Positions 40,111 through 48,956 of a DNA stretch of 64,000 nucleotides are shown piece by piece. A program made the position numbers and the translations under genes. Where the stretch lies: contig NZ_JBBVGR010000002.1 of the NCBI RefSeq assembly GCF_038148855.1, positions 484,310 through 548,309 of the forward strand, given 5' to 3'. The notes below the pieces were generated by a model. That model worked only from the letters and a program-made list of their open reading frames with translations. It was not told the DNA's origin and searched no databases. The DNA comes from Phycobacter sedimenti. GTDB taxonomy: Bacteria; Pseudomonadota; Alphaproteobacteria; Rhodobacterales; Rhodobacteraceae. How positions within the stretch are numbered: the stretch's first letter is position 1; every line of letters starts with the position of its first letter.

Positions 40111-41532
40111 TTATTTGTCCACCGGGTTCAGGTCTTCCAGCAGGCGGCCATGGGCGCGGGTCTGCGCGATGACGTCGCCCAGGGTGGCAAATCCGCGGGC
40201 CTCCAGCATGGGCAGCATCCGGCACAGAACCTCGGCGGTGGCGCGCGCATCGCCCAGGGCGGTGTGGCGCAGGGCGGTGGGGATGGTCACATCCAGCCGT
40301 TCGCACAGCGCATCCAGCGTATGCGGCACCGAGGCGCCGAACAGAACCGCGCTCAGCAGCACCGTATCCAGAACCGGGTGATCCCAGGCAAGGTTCAGAC
40401 GCTTTGCCTCCCGCCGCAGAAAGGCCATGTCGAAGGGTGCGTTATGGGCGACGATCACCGCATCGCGGCAGAAATGGTGGAAGCTGCGGGAAACCTCTGC
40501 AATGTCTGGCGCGCCCTTGACCATTGCGTCGGTGATCCCGTGCACCCTGGTCGAGGCGGCCGGGATCGGGCTGCCGGGATCGACCAGAAGATTCAGGGCC
40601 TCACCATCGATGATGCGACCGCGCAGAACGCGCAGTGCGCCAAGCTGCACCACATGATCCTTGTGCGGCAATAGCCCGGTGGTTTCGGTGTCAAACACCG
40701 CAAAGGTCAGATCGGACAGGGGCCGGTTCTCGATCTGCTGGGTGACCGGGTTGAGCAGACCAAAGTCATAGACCAAAGGGCGGGCCGCCTCGGGCGGGAT
40801 GTCTGCCTCGGCGCTGTCAAAGATCACCACATAGCCGGGCGCATCGCCCAGCGGTTTGAGCCGCAACCCGTAGGTTTGCCGCCCGTCGCTACCGGTGATG
40901 CGGGCGCTGACCTCCTTGCCGGACCGGATCATCTTGTGATGCGCGGTCTTCAGCGCGTCGGCCTCCAGATAATCGCCAAGAACGGCGCCAAGGCGTGTGG
41001 GCGCGATCTGCGACAGGACCGCTGCGGCCTGGGCGTCGTAAAGGACAATCCGGTGATCGGGGCCGACCATGACCGTGGCGACGGGCACCTCTGACAAAAG
41101 GGTCGTCAGGCGCGCCTTCTCGGCCTCCAGCCGGGCCGTTTCGCGGGCGATGGCTTCGGCGGAGTTCAGGTTTGCCTGCCCCAGTTTGCCCACAAGGCTC
41201 GACGCGGCGGGAGCCAGATCGCCAAGATAGCGCGCGGCCTGTTGGTCAAGGTCGGATGTCACACCGCCATGGGCACGGGCGCGCAGACCCGCTGCCAGCC
41301 TTTCGATCGGCTTGGCGACGTTTTCATCGAACAACAGCCAAATCCCGGCGCAAACGCCGAGGATGGCGAAGAGGCTGAGCGCGCCGACAAAGACGAAGGC
41401 ATCAAGCAGGGCAGGATTGCCCGCACGTCCGTAGCCGATCCACAGCGCTGCCCAGACGCCGCTGATGCAGGCGGCTGCGATCAGGCAGAAGAACAGGAAG
41501 ACGCGGATCCGCAGGCTGAGACGTGCCAGCAT
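40111..41532 (-). CDS. Membrane-bound HAMP-like/PAS/DnaQ-type 3'-5' exonuclease fusion
   Basis: A 473-residue protein. Two membrane helices (about 10-33 and 44-66) lead into a HAMP-like segment (ENVAKPIERLAAGLRARAHGGVTSDL, about 68-98). A helical linker, then a PAS-like domain (PVATVMVGPDHRIVLYDAQAAAVL, about 148-245), and a DnaQ/RNase T exonuclease follow (about 275-440). The last has FDTETTG, VVQLGALRV, VIVAHNAPFDMAFLRRE and HTALGDARATAEVL, a complete DEDDh set. The architecture is that of a membrane sensor kinase with the kinase replaced by an exonuclease. It is the last gene of the acs-symporter cluster, coupled by ATGA to the preceding hypothetical gene. Substrate and signal are unknown. 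Confidence 0.85.
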   Translation of the reverse strand: MLARLSLRIRVFLFFCLIAAACISGVWAALWIGYGRAGNPALLDAFVFVGALSLFAILGVCAGIWLLFDENVAKPIERLAAGLRARAHGGVTSDLDQQAARYLGDLAPAASSLVGKLGQANLNSAEAIARETARLEAEKARLTTLLSEVPVATVMVGPDHRIVLYDAQAAAVLSQIAPTRLGAVLGDYLEADALKTAHHKMIRSGKEVSARITGSDGRQTYGLRLKPLGDAPGYVVIFDSAEADIPPEAARPLVYDFGLLNPVTQQIENRPLSDLTFAVFDTETTGLLPHKDHVVQLGALRVLRGRIIDGEALNLLVDPGSPIPAASTRVHGITDAMVKGAPDIAEVSRSFHHFCRDAVIVAHNAPFDMAFLRREAKRLNLAWDHPVLDTVLLSAVLFGASVPHTLDALCERLDVTIPTALRHTALGDARATAEVLCRMLPMLEARGFATLGDVIAQTRAHGRLLEDLNPVDK

Positions 41533-42050
41533 CAGACCGCTCCGCAGAAGGTCGCCAGCAAACCGTCATCCTCGGGCGGAAAGATCCACTCAATCCCGCT
41601 GTCATCGCCCGCCCCCAGCGCCGCGTCAGAGGCGACGACAGCACGGCGCCACCTCGTGCAGTCCAGCCGCACGGGCAGGCTGCTGACCGGGGCCCAGCGG
41701 CCGAAGAAATAGACCTCTGTGATGTAGTGGCCGGGCAGGTCAGGGTGGCTCTTTGCGGTTGCTGTTTCAATGGCTGCAAAGCGTTCGACAAACGGCACAG
41801 CATAGGTCCAAGGCCGGTAGAGGCTTCTGTTCTCGCCGGTTTCGGCCACGAGAACGCCCTCGGGCAGCGCGGCGCGGGTGCGCTCATACCAGCCGTACTC
41901 CGAAGAGATTGTGACTGCGATCATCGCGAGGCCCGCGGCCACAGGGGCCAGCCATTTGGGCAGCCGCCCGCCACTGGCCCGGCCGATCAGCATCACGACT
42001 CCTGCCACGGCAAAGCCTGCAAATATTGTTGCGATCAGTTCCAGAAACAT
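41532..42050 (-). CDS. Conserved membrane protein of unknown function
   Basis: A 172-residue protein with two N-terminal hydrophobic helices (LELIATIFAGFAVAGVVMLIG and LAPVAAGLAMIAVTISS) and a soluble C-terminal region with Trp- and Tyr-rich segments (SEYGWYERTRAALPEGVLVAETGENRSLYRPWTYAVPFVERF). I do not know the family. It lies between the DUF294-type protein (26 bp) and the exonuclease fusion (ATGA overlap), so it is probably part of the same membrane module. No signal peptide other than the anchors. Confidence 0.75.
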   Translation of the reverse strand: MFLELIATIFAGFAVAGVVMLIGRASGGRLPKWLAPVAAGLAMIAVTISSEYGWYERTRAALPEGVLVAETGENRSLYRPWTYAVPFVERFAAIETATAKSHPDLPGHYITEVYFFGRWAPVSSLPVRLDCTRWRRAVVASDAALGAGDDSGIEWIFPPEDDGLLATFCGAV

Positions 42051-42076
42051 CTTGTGGTCCTCTTGTGCTGCCGGGG

Positions 42077-43900
42077 TCAGCCCATCATCCCTTTGCCATG
42101 GCCAAGCGCCGATTGCATTGTCTTTACCACGACAAAGGCGTCGCGCAGATGACTTCGCTCAAAGTCCGACAGATCCGATGGGGCCAGAAAGTTGTCGGGC
42201 GCCTCGCCCTTGCGGATCTGGCCAGCCTGATGCTTCAGCCGGGTTTCGGCAATCAGGTCATAGGCATCCATGAGATCCCGCGCACCCGAAGGGCTGAGGG
42301 CGGATGTCTCGGCTGCCGCCTCCAGCCGCGCGCGGGTGTTGACCGGGGTAAGCTGCGCTTGCAGGGCATAGATCCGCCCCAGATCCACCACCGGCACCAC
42401 GCCGTTGTGTTTCAGATCCAGCGTGTTGCGATGTTCGCCCGAACGGATGGTGGCGATCCCGCGCAAGAGCCCCAGCGGCGGCGTGTGTTTCAGCGAATTG
42501 GAAATCATATGCGCGACAAAGATGGAATTGGAGCTTGCCGCCTTGAGCACCTCATCCTGCAGCCCGGTGAACAGGGAGGCGTTTCCGCCGATGGGACGCA
42601 GGTCGAACATCACCGAGGCCAGCATCTGCGCCATGGGATCCGGGGTCTTGATCCAGCCTTCGAAATACTGTCGCCAGACGCGCATGGGCTGGCGCCAGCG
42701 CGGATTGCTCGCCATCATGTCACCGGGGCAATAGACATAGCCGCAGGTGTTGAGCCCATCGCAGACAAACCGGGCGAGGGCTTCGAAATAGGCAGCGTCA
42801 GCCTCCTGCATCTCGTCAGCGATCATCAGGCAGTTGTCCTGATCCGAGACCCCTGTCTGTTCCTGCCGCCCCTGTGATCCGCAGGCCAGCCACAGGTAGG
42901 GCACAGGCGGCCGGCCAAGGCGGTCCTCGGCCAGCGCCAGCAGGCGACGGGTGGCGGCGTCGGCAATATCGGTGATGAGGCGGGTCACCACCTCGTGCCG
43001 GTTGCCGGCGGCCACCAGCTGCAACAGCAGCGCGGGAATGCGCGCGGTGACACGGGCCATGGTGCCGGCGTCCGGCGCATTGGCGATCTCGGCGATCATC
43101 TCGGCCGAGCTCATGGCCTGCAGGCGGGTGAGGTCGGTTTGCGTCACGATTCCCGCCAGGCGCCCCGCATCCACCACCGGCACATGGCCAATCCGGTGCT
43201 CCATCATCGCATGCAGCACGTCCGATGCGATGGCGGAAGAGGGCAGCGTAAGGGGATCGCGGGTCATGATCCGCGCCACGGGCGTTGAAATCGGCAGCCC
43301 TTCTGCCAGCACCTTTTCCGTCAGATCGCGGTTGGTGAGGATCCCTTCGAGGGTATCGCCATGGGTGATGCAGACCGAGGAAATGTGATGGTCCCGCATC
43401 AATTGCGCCGCGCCCTGGCAGGTCAGACCGCTGGAGCAGGTGACCGGGGGCGTCGCCATGAAATCCGCAACGCGGCGGGTCGCGAGGCTGTTCTGCGCGG
43501 GTCCGTCCGGGCGACGGCGGTCAAAGAAGCGCGCCACCTTCGGTTCGGCCTGCATCAGCGCATCGAAATCGGCACGGGGCAGCAGCAGAAGCGCGCTCTC
43601 TGCGCTGGCAAAGGCGGTGGTGACGGCAATGCCATCACGGGTAAGGCCCCGCTCGCCAAAGGAATTGCGCGGTCCCAGAATGGAAACGGTCATGCCGTTC
43701 TCGTCAAAGACCTCCACCTCGCCGTGATGCACAAGGTAAAGACCATTCATCGGCGCCCCAAGGGCATAAATCTCATCCCCTGGCGCGGCGTGGATCACCT
43801 CGAACCTGGGCGCCAGCGCCGCAAGGCGCGCCGCATCAAGGCTGTCATAGGGGTGCACCGTCTTCAGGAACTGGATCAGACCGTCGGGGGAAAGGGGCAT
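42077..43900 (-). CDS. cNMP-binding / CBS / DUF294 nucleotidyltransferase-like protein
   Basis: A 607-residue cytoplasmic protein with four parts in order: a cyclic-nucleotide-binding-like domain (about 10-125; APGDEIYALGAPMNGLYLVHHGEVEVFDENG), two CBS repeats (about 150-275; MATPPVTCSSGLTCQGAAQLMRDHHISSVCI and PVARIMTRDPLTLPSSA), a GlnD-like nucleotidyltransferase domain with GSQGRQEQTGVSDQDNCLM (about 335), and a helical C-terminal DUF294 domain. The active-site Asp pair of the nucleotidyltransferase is present. Such proteins accompany VC_2705-type symporters and acs in many proteobacteria and are proposed to regulate acetate use; the true substrate is unknown. Confidence 0.88.
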   Translation of the reverse strand: MPLSPDGLIQFLKTVHPYDSLDAARLAALAPRFEVIHAAPGDEIYALGAPMNGLYLVHHGEVEVFDENGMTVSILGPRNSFGERGLTRDGIAVTTAFASAESALLLLPRADFDALMQAEPKVARFFDRRRPDGPAQNSLATRRVADFMATPPVTCSSGLTCQGAAQLMRDHHISSVCITHGDTLEGILTNRDLTEKVLAEGLPISTPVARIMTRDPLTLPSSAIASDVLHAMMEHRIGHVPVVDAGRLAGIVTQTDLTRLQAMSSAEMIAEIANAPDAGTMARVTARIPALLLQLVAAGNRHEVVTRLITDIADAATRRLLALAEDRLGRPPVPYLWLACGSQGRQEQTGVSDQDNCLMIADEMQEADAAYFEALARFVCDGLNTCGYVYCPGDMMASNPRWRQPMRVWRQYFEGWIKTPDPMAQMLASVMFDLRPIGGNASLFTGLQDEVLKAASSNSIFVAHMISNSLKHTPPLGLLRGIATIRSGEHRNTLDLKHNGVVPVVDLGRIYALQAQLTPVNTRARLEAAAETSALSPSGARDLMDAYDLIAETRLKHQAGQIRKGEAPDNFLAPSDLSDFERSHLRDAFVVVKTMQSALGHGKGMMG

Positions 43901-44023
43901 GGGAATAGCCTGTCTGCAAAGCCGGGATAAAAGTCATCCTGCCCGAGTGTGCCCGGACAGGATGGTGAGGAAAAGAGGGCGGGCCAGAAATCAAGGGAGG
44001 CGGCCCGCCCCGGGAGGAAAGGA

Positions 44024-45805
44024 TCAGTGATCCTGAGCGGCACCCGCGCCGCGCGGGATGCGGACGCTTTCCACCAGCTCTTCGATCTCGGTCGGGATCG
44101 GCTCGCTGGATTTGGAGACCACATAGGCCACCGCGAAGTTCACCATCGCGCCGATCGCACCAAAGGAGGTGGACTTGATGGTGCCCAGAAGCGGATCCGC
44201 ATCCGTAAAGCTGTTGGTGCCGGGGATGAAGAACCAGCCCTTGTGCAGGAAGATGTAGATCAGCGTCACCACCAGACCTGCGATCATGCCTGCAACCGCG
44301 CCCTTGTTGTTCACCTTGGTGAAGATGCCCATCATCAGCGCCGGGAAGATCGAGGCTGCCGCCAGACCAAAGGCCAGCGCCACGGTCTGCGCCGCAAAGC
44401 CCGGAGGGTTGAGGCCCAGGTAGGTGGCAACCGCGATGGCAACCGCCATGGCAACACGGGCCGACAGCAGCTCGCCTTTTTCCGAGATGTTCGGATTGAT
44501 CGAACCCTTGATCAGGTCGTGCGACACTGCGGAAGAGATCGCCAGCAAAAGACCCGCCGCCGTGGACAGCGCCGCCGCCAGACCGCCAGCCGCCACAAGA
44601 CCAATCACCCAGCCCGGAAGGTTGGCGATTTCGGGGTTGGCCAGAACCAGGATGTCGCGGTTGAACTTGGTCAGCTCATTGCCCTGCCAGCCGTTCTCGG
44701 CTGCCTTGGCCTGCATGTCGGCGTTTGCGTCGTTGTAGTACTGGATGCGGCCGTCGCCGTTCTTGTCTTCCCAGGCCAGGAGACCGGTTTTCTCCCAGGT
44801 GGCCATCCAGTCATAGCGGGCGTCGTTTTCGATCTGCTCGACCGAGACCGCTTCGCCATTGGTGCCATTGGGCCACATCATGTCGGTGATGTTCAGGCGG
44901 GCCATGGCGCCAACTGCCGGGGCCGTGAGGTACAGCAGCGCGATGAAGACCAGCGCCCAGCCAGCGGACCAGCGTGCGTCCGACACCTTGGGAACGGTGA
45001 AGAAGCGCATGATCACGTGGGGCAGACCGGCGGTACCGATCATCAGCGACAGGGTGAAAAGCACCATGTTCAGCGTATCGGCATGGTGGGCGGTGTATTC
45101 ATTGAAGCCCAGCTCGCGCACGATGGCGTCAAGCTTCGCCAGCAGAGGCTCACCCGAGGCGGCGTGATCGCCAAACAGACCCAGCGCCGGGATCGGGTTG
45201 CCGGTCAGCTGCAGCGAGATGAAGATGGCCGGGATGGTATAGGCCATGATCAGCACGACATACTGTGCAACCTGCGTATAGGTCACGCCCTTCATGCCGC
45301 CGAACACGGCGTAGGCAAAGACCACACAGGCACCGATCAACAGACCCGCGGTGTTGGAGACCTCAAGGAAACGGCCAAAGGCCACGCCCACGCCGGTCAT
45401 CTGGCCGATCACATAGGTGGTGGAAGCCACGATCAGGCAGATCACCGCCACGATACGCGCGGTGGGGCTGTAGAAGCGGTCACCGATGAATTCCGATACG
45501 GTGAACTTGCCGAATTTGCGCAGGTAGGGCGCCAGCAGCAGCGCCAGCAGCACGTAACCACCGGTCCAGCCCATAAGGAAGGACGAATTGTCATAGCCGG
45601 TAAAGGCGATGAGACCGGCCATCGAAATAAAGGAAGCCGCCGACATCCAGTCCGCCGCCGTGGCCATGCCGTTGGTGACGGGGTGCACACCCCGACCCGC
45701 GGCGTAGAACTCGGACGTCGATCCGGCGCGCGCCCAGATGGCGATACCGATATAAAGCGCGAAGGACGCGCCAACGAACAGAAGGTTGATTGTAAACTGA
45801 TCCAT
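44024..45805 (-). CDS. Sodium:solute symporter, VC_2705 family (acetate-type)
   Basis: A 593-residue membrane transporter with about 13 helices. The start QFTINLLFVGASFALYIGIAIWARAGSTSEFYAAGRGVHPVTNGMATAADWMSAASFI is typical of this branch. It has an unusual hydrophilic insertion of about 75 residues (TNGEAVSVEQIENDARYDWM, GDGRIQYYNDANADMQAKAAE) between central helices, with a calcium-binding-like NGDGRI string. Related proteins take up acetate or other monocarboxylates. The small DUF4212 subunit gene is 3 bp upstream; DUF294 and exonuclease genes follow. Confidence 0.9.
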   Translation of the reverse strand: MDQFTINLLFVGASFALYIGIAIWARAGSTSEFYAAGRGVHPVTNGMATAADWMSAASFISMAGLIAFTGYDNSSFLMGWTGGYVLLALLLAPYLRKFGKFTVSEFIGDRFYSPTARIVAVICLIVASTTYVIGQMTGVGVAFGRFLEVSNTAGLLIGACVVFAYAVFGGMKGVTYTQVAQYVVLIMAYTIPAIFISLQLTGNPIPALGLFGDHAASGEPLLAKLDAIVRELGFNEYTAHHADTLNMVLFTLSLMIGTAGLPHVIMRFFTVPKVSDARWSAGWALVFIALLYLTAPAVGAMARLNITDMMWPNGTNGEAVSVEQIENDARYDWMATWEKTGLLAWEDKNGDGRIQYYNDANADMQAKAAENGWQGNELTKFNRDILVLANPEIANLPGWVIGLVAAGGLAAALSTAAGLLLAISSAVSHDLIKGSINPNISEKGELLSARVAMAVAIAVATYLGLNPPGFAAQTVALAFGLAAASIFPALMMGIFTKVNNKGAVAGMIAGLVVTLIYIFLHKGWFFIPGTNSFTDADPLLGTIKSTSFGAIGAMVNFAVAYVVSKSSEPIPTEIEELVESVRIPRGAGAAQDH

Positions 45806-45808
45806 GGC

Positions 45809-46093
45809 TTAGTCCTCCTCGACGCCGAATTCACGGTCGAGGCGGTTCATCCGCCAGGCGTAGAAAAAGATCAGGCCCAGGAAGACCAGGATCGATCCCT
45901 GCTGGGCAAACCAGAAGCCCAGATCGCTGCCACCCACCGAGATGCCAGAGAGCATCGGGCGCAGCAGAATGCCAAATCCGAATGAAACGACAGCCCAGAT
46001 CACCAGGCTGATCAGAATGATGCGCACATTGGCCTGCCAATAGCCCTTGTCGGTCTTGGCAGCCTTTGAGGCATTGGTTGTGTGGTCCGCCAT
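45809..46093 (-). CDS. DUF4212 sodium/substrate symporter small subunit
   Basis: A 94-residue membrane protein with two helices (about 25-45, IILISLVIWAVVSFGFGILL; about 62-82, LGFWFAQQGSILVFLGLIFFYAW). The short cytoplasmic tail WRMNRLDREFGVEED is the hallmark of the DUF4212 small subunit. It probably assembles with the symporter encoded 3 bp downstream. An ATG with AAGGAGGAG upstream is clear. It comes after adk with a gap of about 213 bp. Confidence 0.93.
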   Translation of the reverse strand: MADHTTNASKAAKTDKGYWQANVRIILISLVIWAVVSFGFGILLRPMLSGISVGGSDLGFWFAQQGSILVFLGLIFFYAWRMNRLDREFGVEED

Positions 46094-46306
46094 TGCGGCT
46101 CCTCCTTGCTAGAATTGTGCCTGCCTTGCGCGTTGCGCTGGGCAAGCCTTCCCTGTTTGCCCGCGCAGCCCGTATTGAGATGGGCAGACATCAGGCATTA
46201 CTCCTTTGGTCGCCAAAGCGGGCTTTGGCGGTTCCATCGGGTATTTCGGTTTGTGAAGCGGGCGCCCGGCGGCAGCTTGTGCCAGGCGTCCGGGTGTTGG
46301 CCGGGC

Positions 46307-46990
46307 CTAGGGCGCGGCGGTCTTTACAATCGCCGCCAGACCCTTGGCGACCTCATCGATCTGGCCCATGGCGTCGATCTTTTGCAGAACGCCCTTGTCG
46401 CCGTAATAGGCGATCAGCGGTGCAGTCTGTTCGTGATAGGCGGCAAGGCGGCTGGCAACGGTTTCGGCATTGTCATCGGCGCGGCGCTTCATCTCGGTGC
46501 CGCCGCATTTATCGCAGACACCGGCCTGTTTGGGCTGCTTGAAGCTGTCGTGATAGCCCTCACCGCAGCCCGCGCAGGTGTAACGCCCGGCAACGCGCGT
46601 CACCATGGCGTCGTCGTTCACCTCAAGGCTGATGGCGGCGTTGATCTTCTGGCCGGTTTCGGACAGAAGCGCATCCAGCGCCTCGGCCTGAACGGCGGTA
46701 CGCGGGAAGCCGTCAAGGATCACGCCCTTGGCGCAGTCAGGCTCGGCAAGGCGGTCGCGCAGGATGGCGATCACGATCTGGTCCGACACCAGACCACCGG
46801 ATTCCATCACCGATTTCGCAGCCTTGCCAGCCTCGGTGCCCGCAGCCACGGCGGCGCGCAGAAGGTCTCCGGTCGACAGCTGCACCAAGCCAAAGCTCTC
46901 TTCCAGCATGCGGGCCTGTGTGCCCTTCCCGGCGCCCGGAGGGCCGAGAAGGATCAGAACGGCGGGGCGGGTCATCACATCCGTGGTCAT
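46307..46990 (-). CDS. adk: Adenylate kinase
   Basis: A 227-residue adenylate kinase (ATP + AMP to 2 ADP). The P-loop GPPGAGKGTQ is at 16-25, with TGDLLRAAV and GFPRT in their usual places. The LID domain carries a cysteine zinc motif (CAGCGEGYH ... CDKCGG). It lies 4 bp downstream of acs. As acetyl-CoA synthetase produces AMP and pyrophosphate, an adenylate kinase in the same transcript would recycle the AMP. ATG 46990 sits after GGGGTAAGG; Met6 at 46975 is a less supported alternative. The classical adk near the ribosomal protein operon is not in this window, so this may be a paralogue. Confidence 0.95.
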   Translation of the reverse strand: MTTDVMTRPAVLILLGPPGAGKGTQARMLEESFGLVQLSTGDLLRAAVAAGTEAGKAAKSVMESGGLVSDQIVIAILRDRLAEPDCAKGVILDGFPRTAVQAEALDALLSETGQKINAAISLEVNDDAMVTRVAGRYTCAGCGEGYHDSFKQPKQAGVCDKCGGTEMKRRADDNAETVASRLAAYHEQTAPLIAYYGDKGVLQKIDAMGQIDEVAKGLAAIVKTAAP

Positions 46991-46994
46991 GGCC

Positions 46995-48956
46995 TTACCC
47001 CTTGTTCGCGCGGTTTGCGATCAGATCGTCCACCACCGACGGATCGGCGAGGGTCGAGGTGTCGCCGAGCGCGCCAAAGTCGTTCTCGGCGATCTTGCGC
47101 AGGATGCGGCGCATGATCTTGCCGGAACGGGTCTTGGGCAGGCCGGGGGCCCATTGGATCACATCGGGGCTGGCAATCGGGCCGATCTCGGTACGCACCC
47201 AGGTGCGCAGTTCCTTCATCAGCTCGTCCGAGGGCTCGCGGTCGTTCATCAGGGTCACATAGCAGTAGATGCCCTGGCCCTTGATCTCGTGCGGGTAGCC
47301 CACCACGGCGGCCTCGGCCACGGCGGCGTGCGCTACCAGAGCGCTTTCCACTTCGGCGGTGCCCATGCGGTGACCGGAGACGTTGATCACGTCATCGACG
47401 CGGCCGGTGATCCAGTAGTCGCCACCCTCATCGCGGCGGCAGCCGTCACCGGTGAAGTAATAGCCCTTGTAGTCCGAGAAATAGGTCTTCTCGAAGCGCT
47501 CGTGATCGCCCCAGACGGTACGCATCTGGCCGGGCCAGCTGTCCTTGATGCACAGAACGCCCTCGACGCCGTTGCCTTCGATCTCGGCGCCCGATTGCGG
47601 GTCCAGAACCACCGGCTGCACGCCAAAGAAGGGCTTCATAGCCGCACCCGGTTTCAGCGCATGGGCGCCGGGCAGGGGGGTCATCAGGTGGCCGCCGGTC
47701 TCGGTCTGCCACCAAGTGTCGACGATGGGGCATTTTCCCTTGCCGACGACATCATTGTACCAGTTCCAGGCCTCGGGGTTGATCGGCTCGCCCACGGTGC
47801 CCAGAAGGCGCAGGGAGGACAGATCGCATTTCTCGACCCATTCGTTGCCCTGACCCATCAGCGCGCGCAGGGCGGTGGGGGCGGTGTAGAACTGGTTCAC
47901 CTTGTGTTTCTCGCAGACCTGCCAGAACCGGCTGGCGTCGGGGTAGGTCGGCACACCTTCGAACATCAGCGTGGTGGCACCATTGGCGAGCGGGCCATAG
48001 ACGATATAGCTGTGACCGGTGACCCAGCCTACATCGGCGGTGCACCAGTAGATATCGCCATCGTGATAGTCGAAGGTGATCTCGTGCGTCATCGCCGCAT
48101 AGGTGAGATAGCCACCCGTGGTGTGCACCACGCCCTTGGGCTGACCGGTCGAGCCGGAAGTATAGAGGATGAACAACGGATCCTCGGCGTTCATCTCGGC
48201 GGGCTTGCAGTAGTCATCCGCCTCCAGTGCCATCTCGTTATAGTCAAAGTCGCGCCCGTCGACCCATGTGGTCTGACCGCCGGTGCGTTTCACAACGAGG
48301 CATTTGACCGTATCCTTGCAGTGCAGCAGGGCCGCGTCTGCATTGGATTTCAGCGGCGTCTTGCGGCCGCCGCGCGGGGCCTCGTCAGCGGTGATGATCA
48401 CCTTGGCATCGCAGCCATTGACCCGGGCAGCCAGCGCGTCGGGGCTGAAGCCGGCAAAGACGATGGAGTGGATGGCGCCGATGCGGGCGCAGGCCAGCAT
48501 GGCATAGGCGGCCTCTGGGATCATCGGCAGGTAGATCACCACCCGGTCGCCCTTGCGCACGCCTAGCGATTCCAGAATGTTGGCCATCCGGCAGGTGTTG
48601 CGGTGCAGATCCTTGTAGGTGATGTGCTGCGCCGGCTCGTTCGGATCGTCCGGTTCAAAGATGATCGCGGTCTGATCGCCGCGGGTTTCCAGATGCCGGT
48701 CGATGCAGTTGGCCGAGACATTCAGCGTGCCATCCGCATACCAGTTGATCGAGACTTCGCCGAAGTTGTAATTGACGTCCTTCACGGATGTGAAAGGTTT
48801 GATCCAGTCGATCCGCTTGCCCTGTTCGCCCCAAAAGGCTTCGGGATCGGCAATCGACGCTGCGTACATCTCTTCGTATTTCGCCGCGTCCACATGGGCG
48901 CGGGCAATGACGTCCTCAGACGGCGGATACACTTTGCCTTCAGGCTGCGTGGTCAT
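46995..48956 (-). CDS. acs: Acetyl-CoA synthetase (AMP-forming)
   Basis: A 653-residue enzyme making acetyl-CoA from acetate, ATP and CoA. The AMP-binding motif LYTSGSTGQPKGVVHTTGGY, the WWQTETGGHL motif and DDVINVSGHRMGTAEVES are conserved. The C-terminal PKTRSGKIMRRILRKI carries the catalytic lysine that is commonly acetylated for control in this family. It is about the usual length. It opens the minus-strand acetate module: adk follows at once, then the DUF4212/symporter genes. It is divergent from the dctP gene, 504 bp away. Confidence 0.97.
   Translation of the reverse strand: MTTQPEGKVYPPSEDVIARAHVDAAKYEEMYAASIADPEAFWGEQGKRIDWIKPFTSVKDVNYNFGEVSINWYADGTLNVSANCIDRHLETRGDQTAIIFEPDDPNEPAQHITYKDLHRNTCRMANILESLGVRKGDRVVIYLPMIPEAAYAMLACARIGAIHSIVFAGFSPDALAARVNGCDAKVIITADEAPRGGRKTPLKSNADAALLHCKDTVKCLVVKRTGGQTTWVDGRDFDYNEMALEADDYCKPAEMNAEDPLFILYTSGSTGQPKGVVHTTGGYLTYAAMTHEITFDYHDGDIYWCTADVGWVTGHSYIVYGPLANGATTLMFEGVPTYPDASRFWQVCEKHKVNQFYTAPTALRALMGQGNEWVEKCDLSSLRLLGTVGEPINPEAWNWYNDVVGKGKCPIVDTWWQTETGGHLMTPLPGAHALKPGAAMKPFFGVQPVVLDPQSGAEIEGNGVEGVLCIKDSWPGQMRTVWGDHERFEKTYFSDYKGYYFTGDGCRRDEGGDYWITGRVDDVINVSGHRMGTAEVESALVAHAAVAEAAVVGYPHEIKGQGIYCYVTLMNDREPSDELMKELRTWVRTEIGPIASPDVIQWAPGLPKTRSGKIMRRILRKIAENDFGALGDTSTLADPSVVDDLIANRANKG

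Noticed and set aside
43949..45985. Plus-strand open frame of 678 codons opposite the symporter.
   Set aside because: Highly biased composition (His, Arg, Asp, Gly) and fully antisense to the symporter and DUF4212 genes.
46211..46231. CGCCAAAG/GCTTTGGCG hairpin between adk and the DUF4212 gene, first taken for a terminator.
   Set aside because: No T-run on either strand; kept only as a possible RNA structure.
46728..48566. Plus-strand open frame of 612 codons opposite acs.
   Set aside because: Antisense to the conserved acs gene; composition reflects codon periodicity on the other strand.
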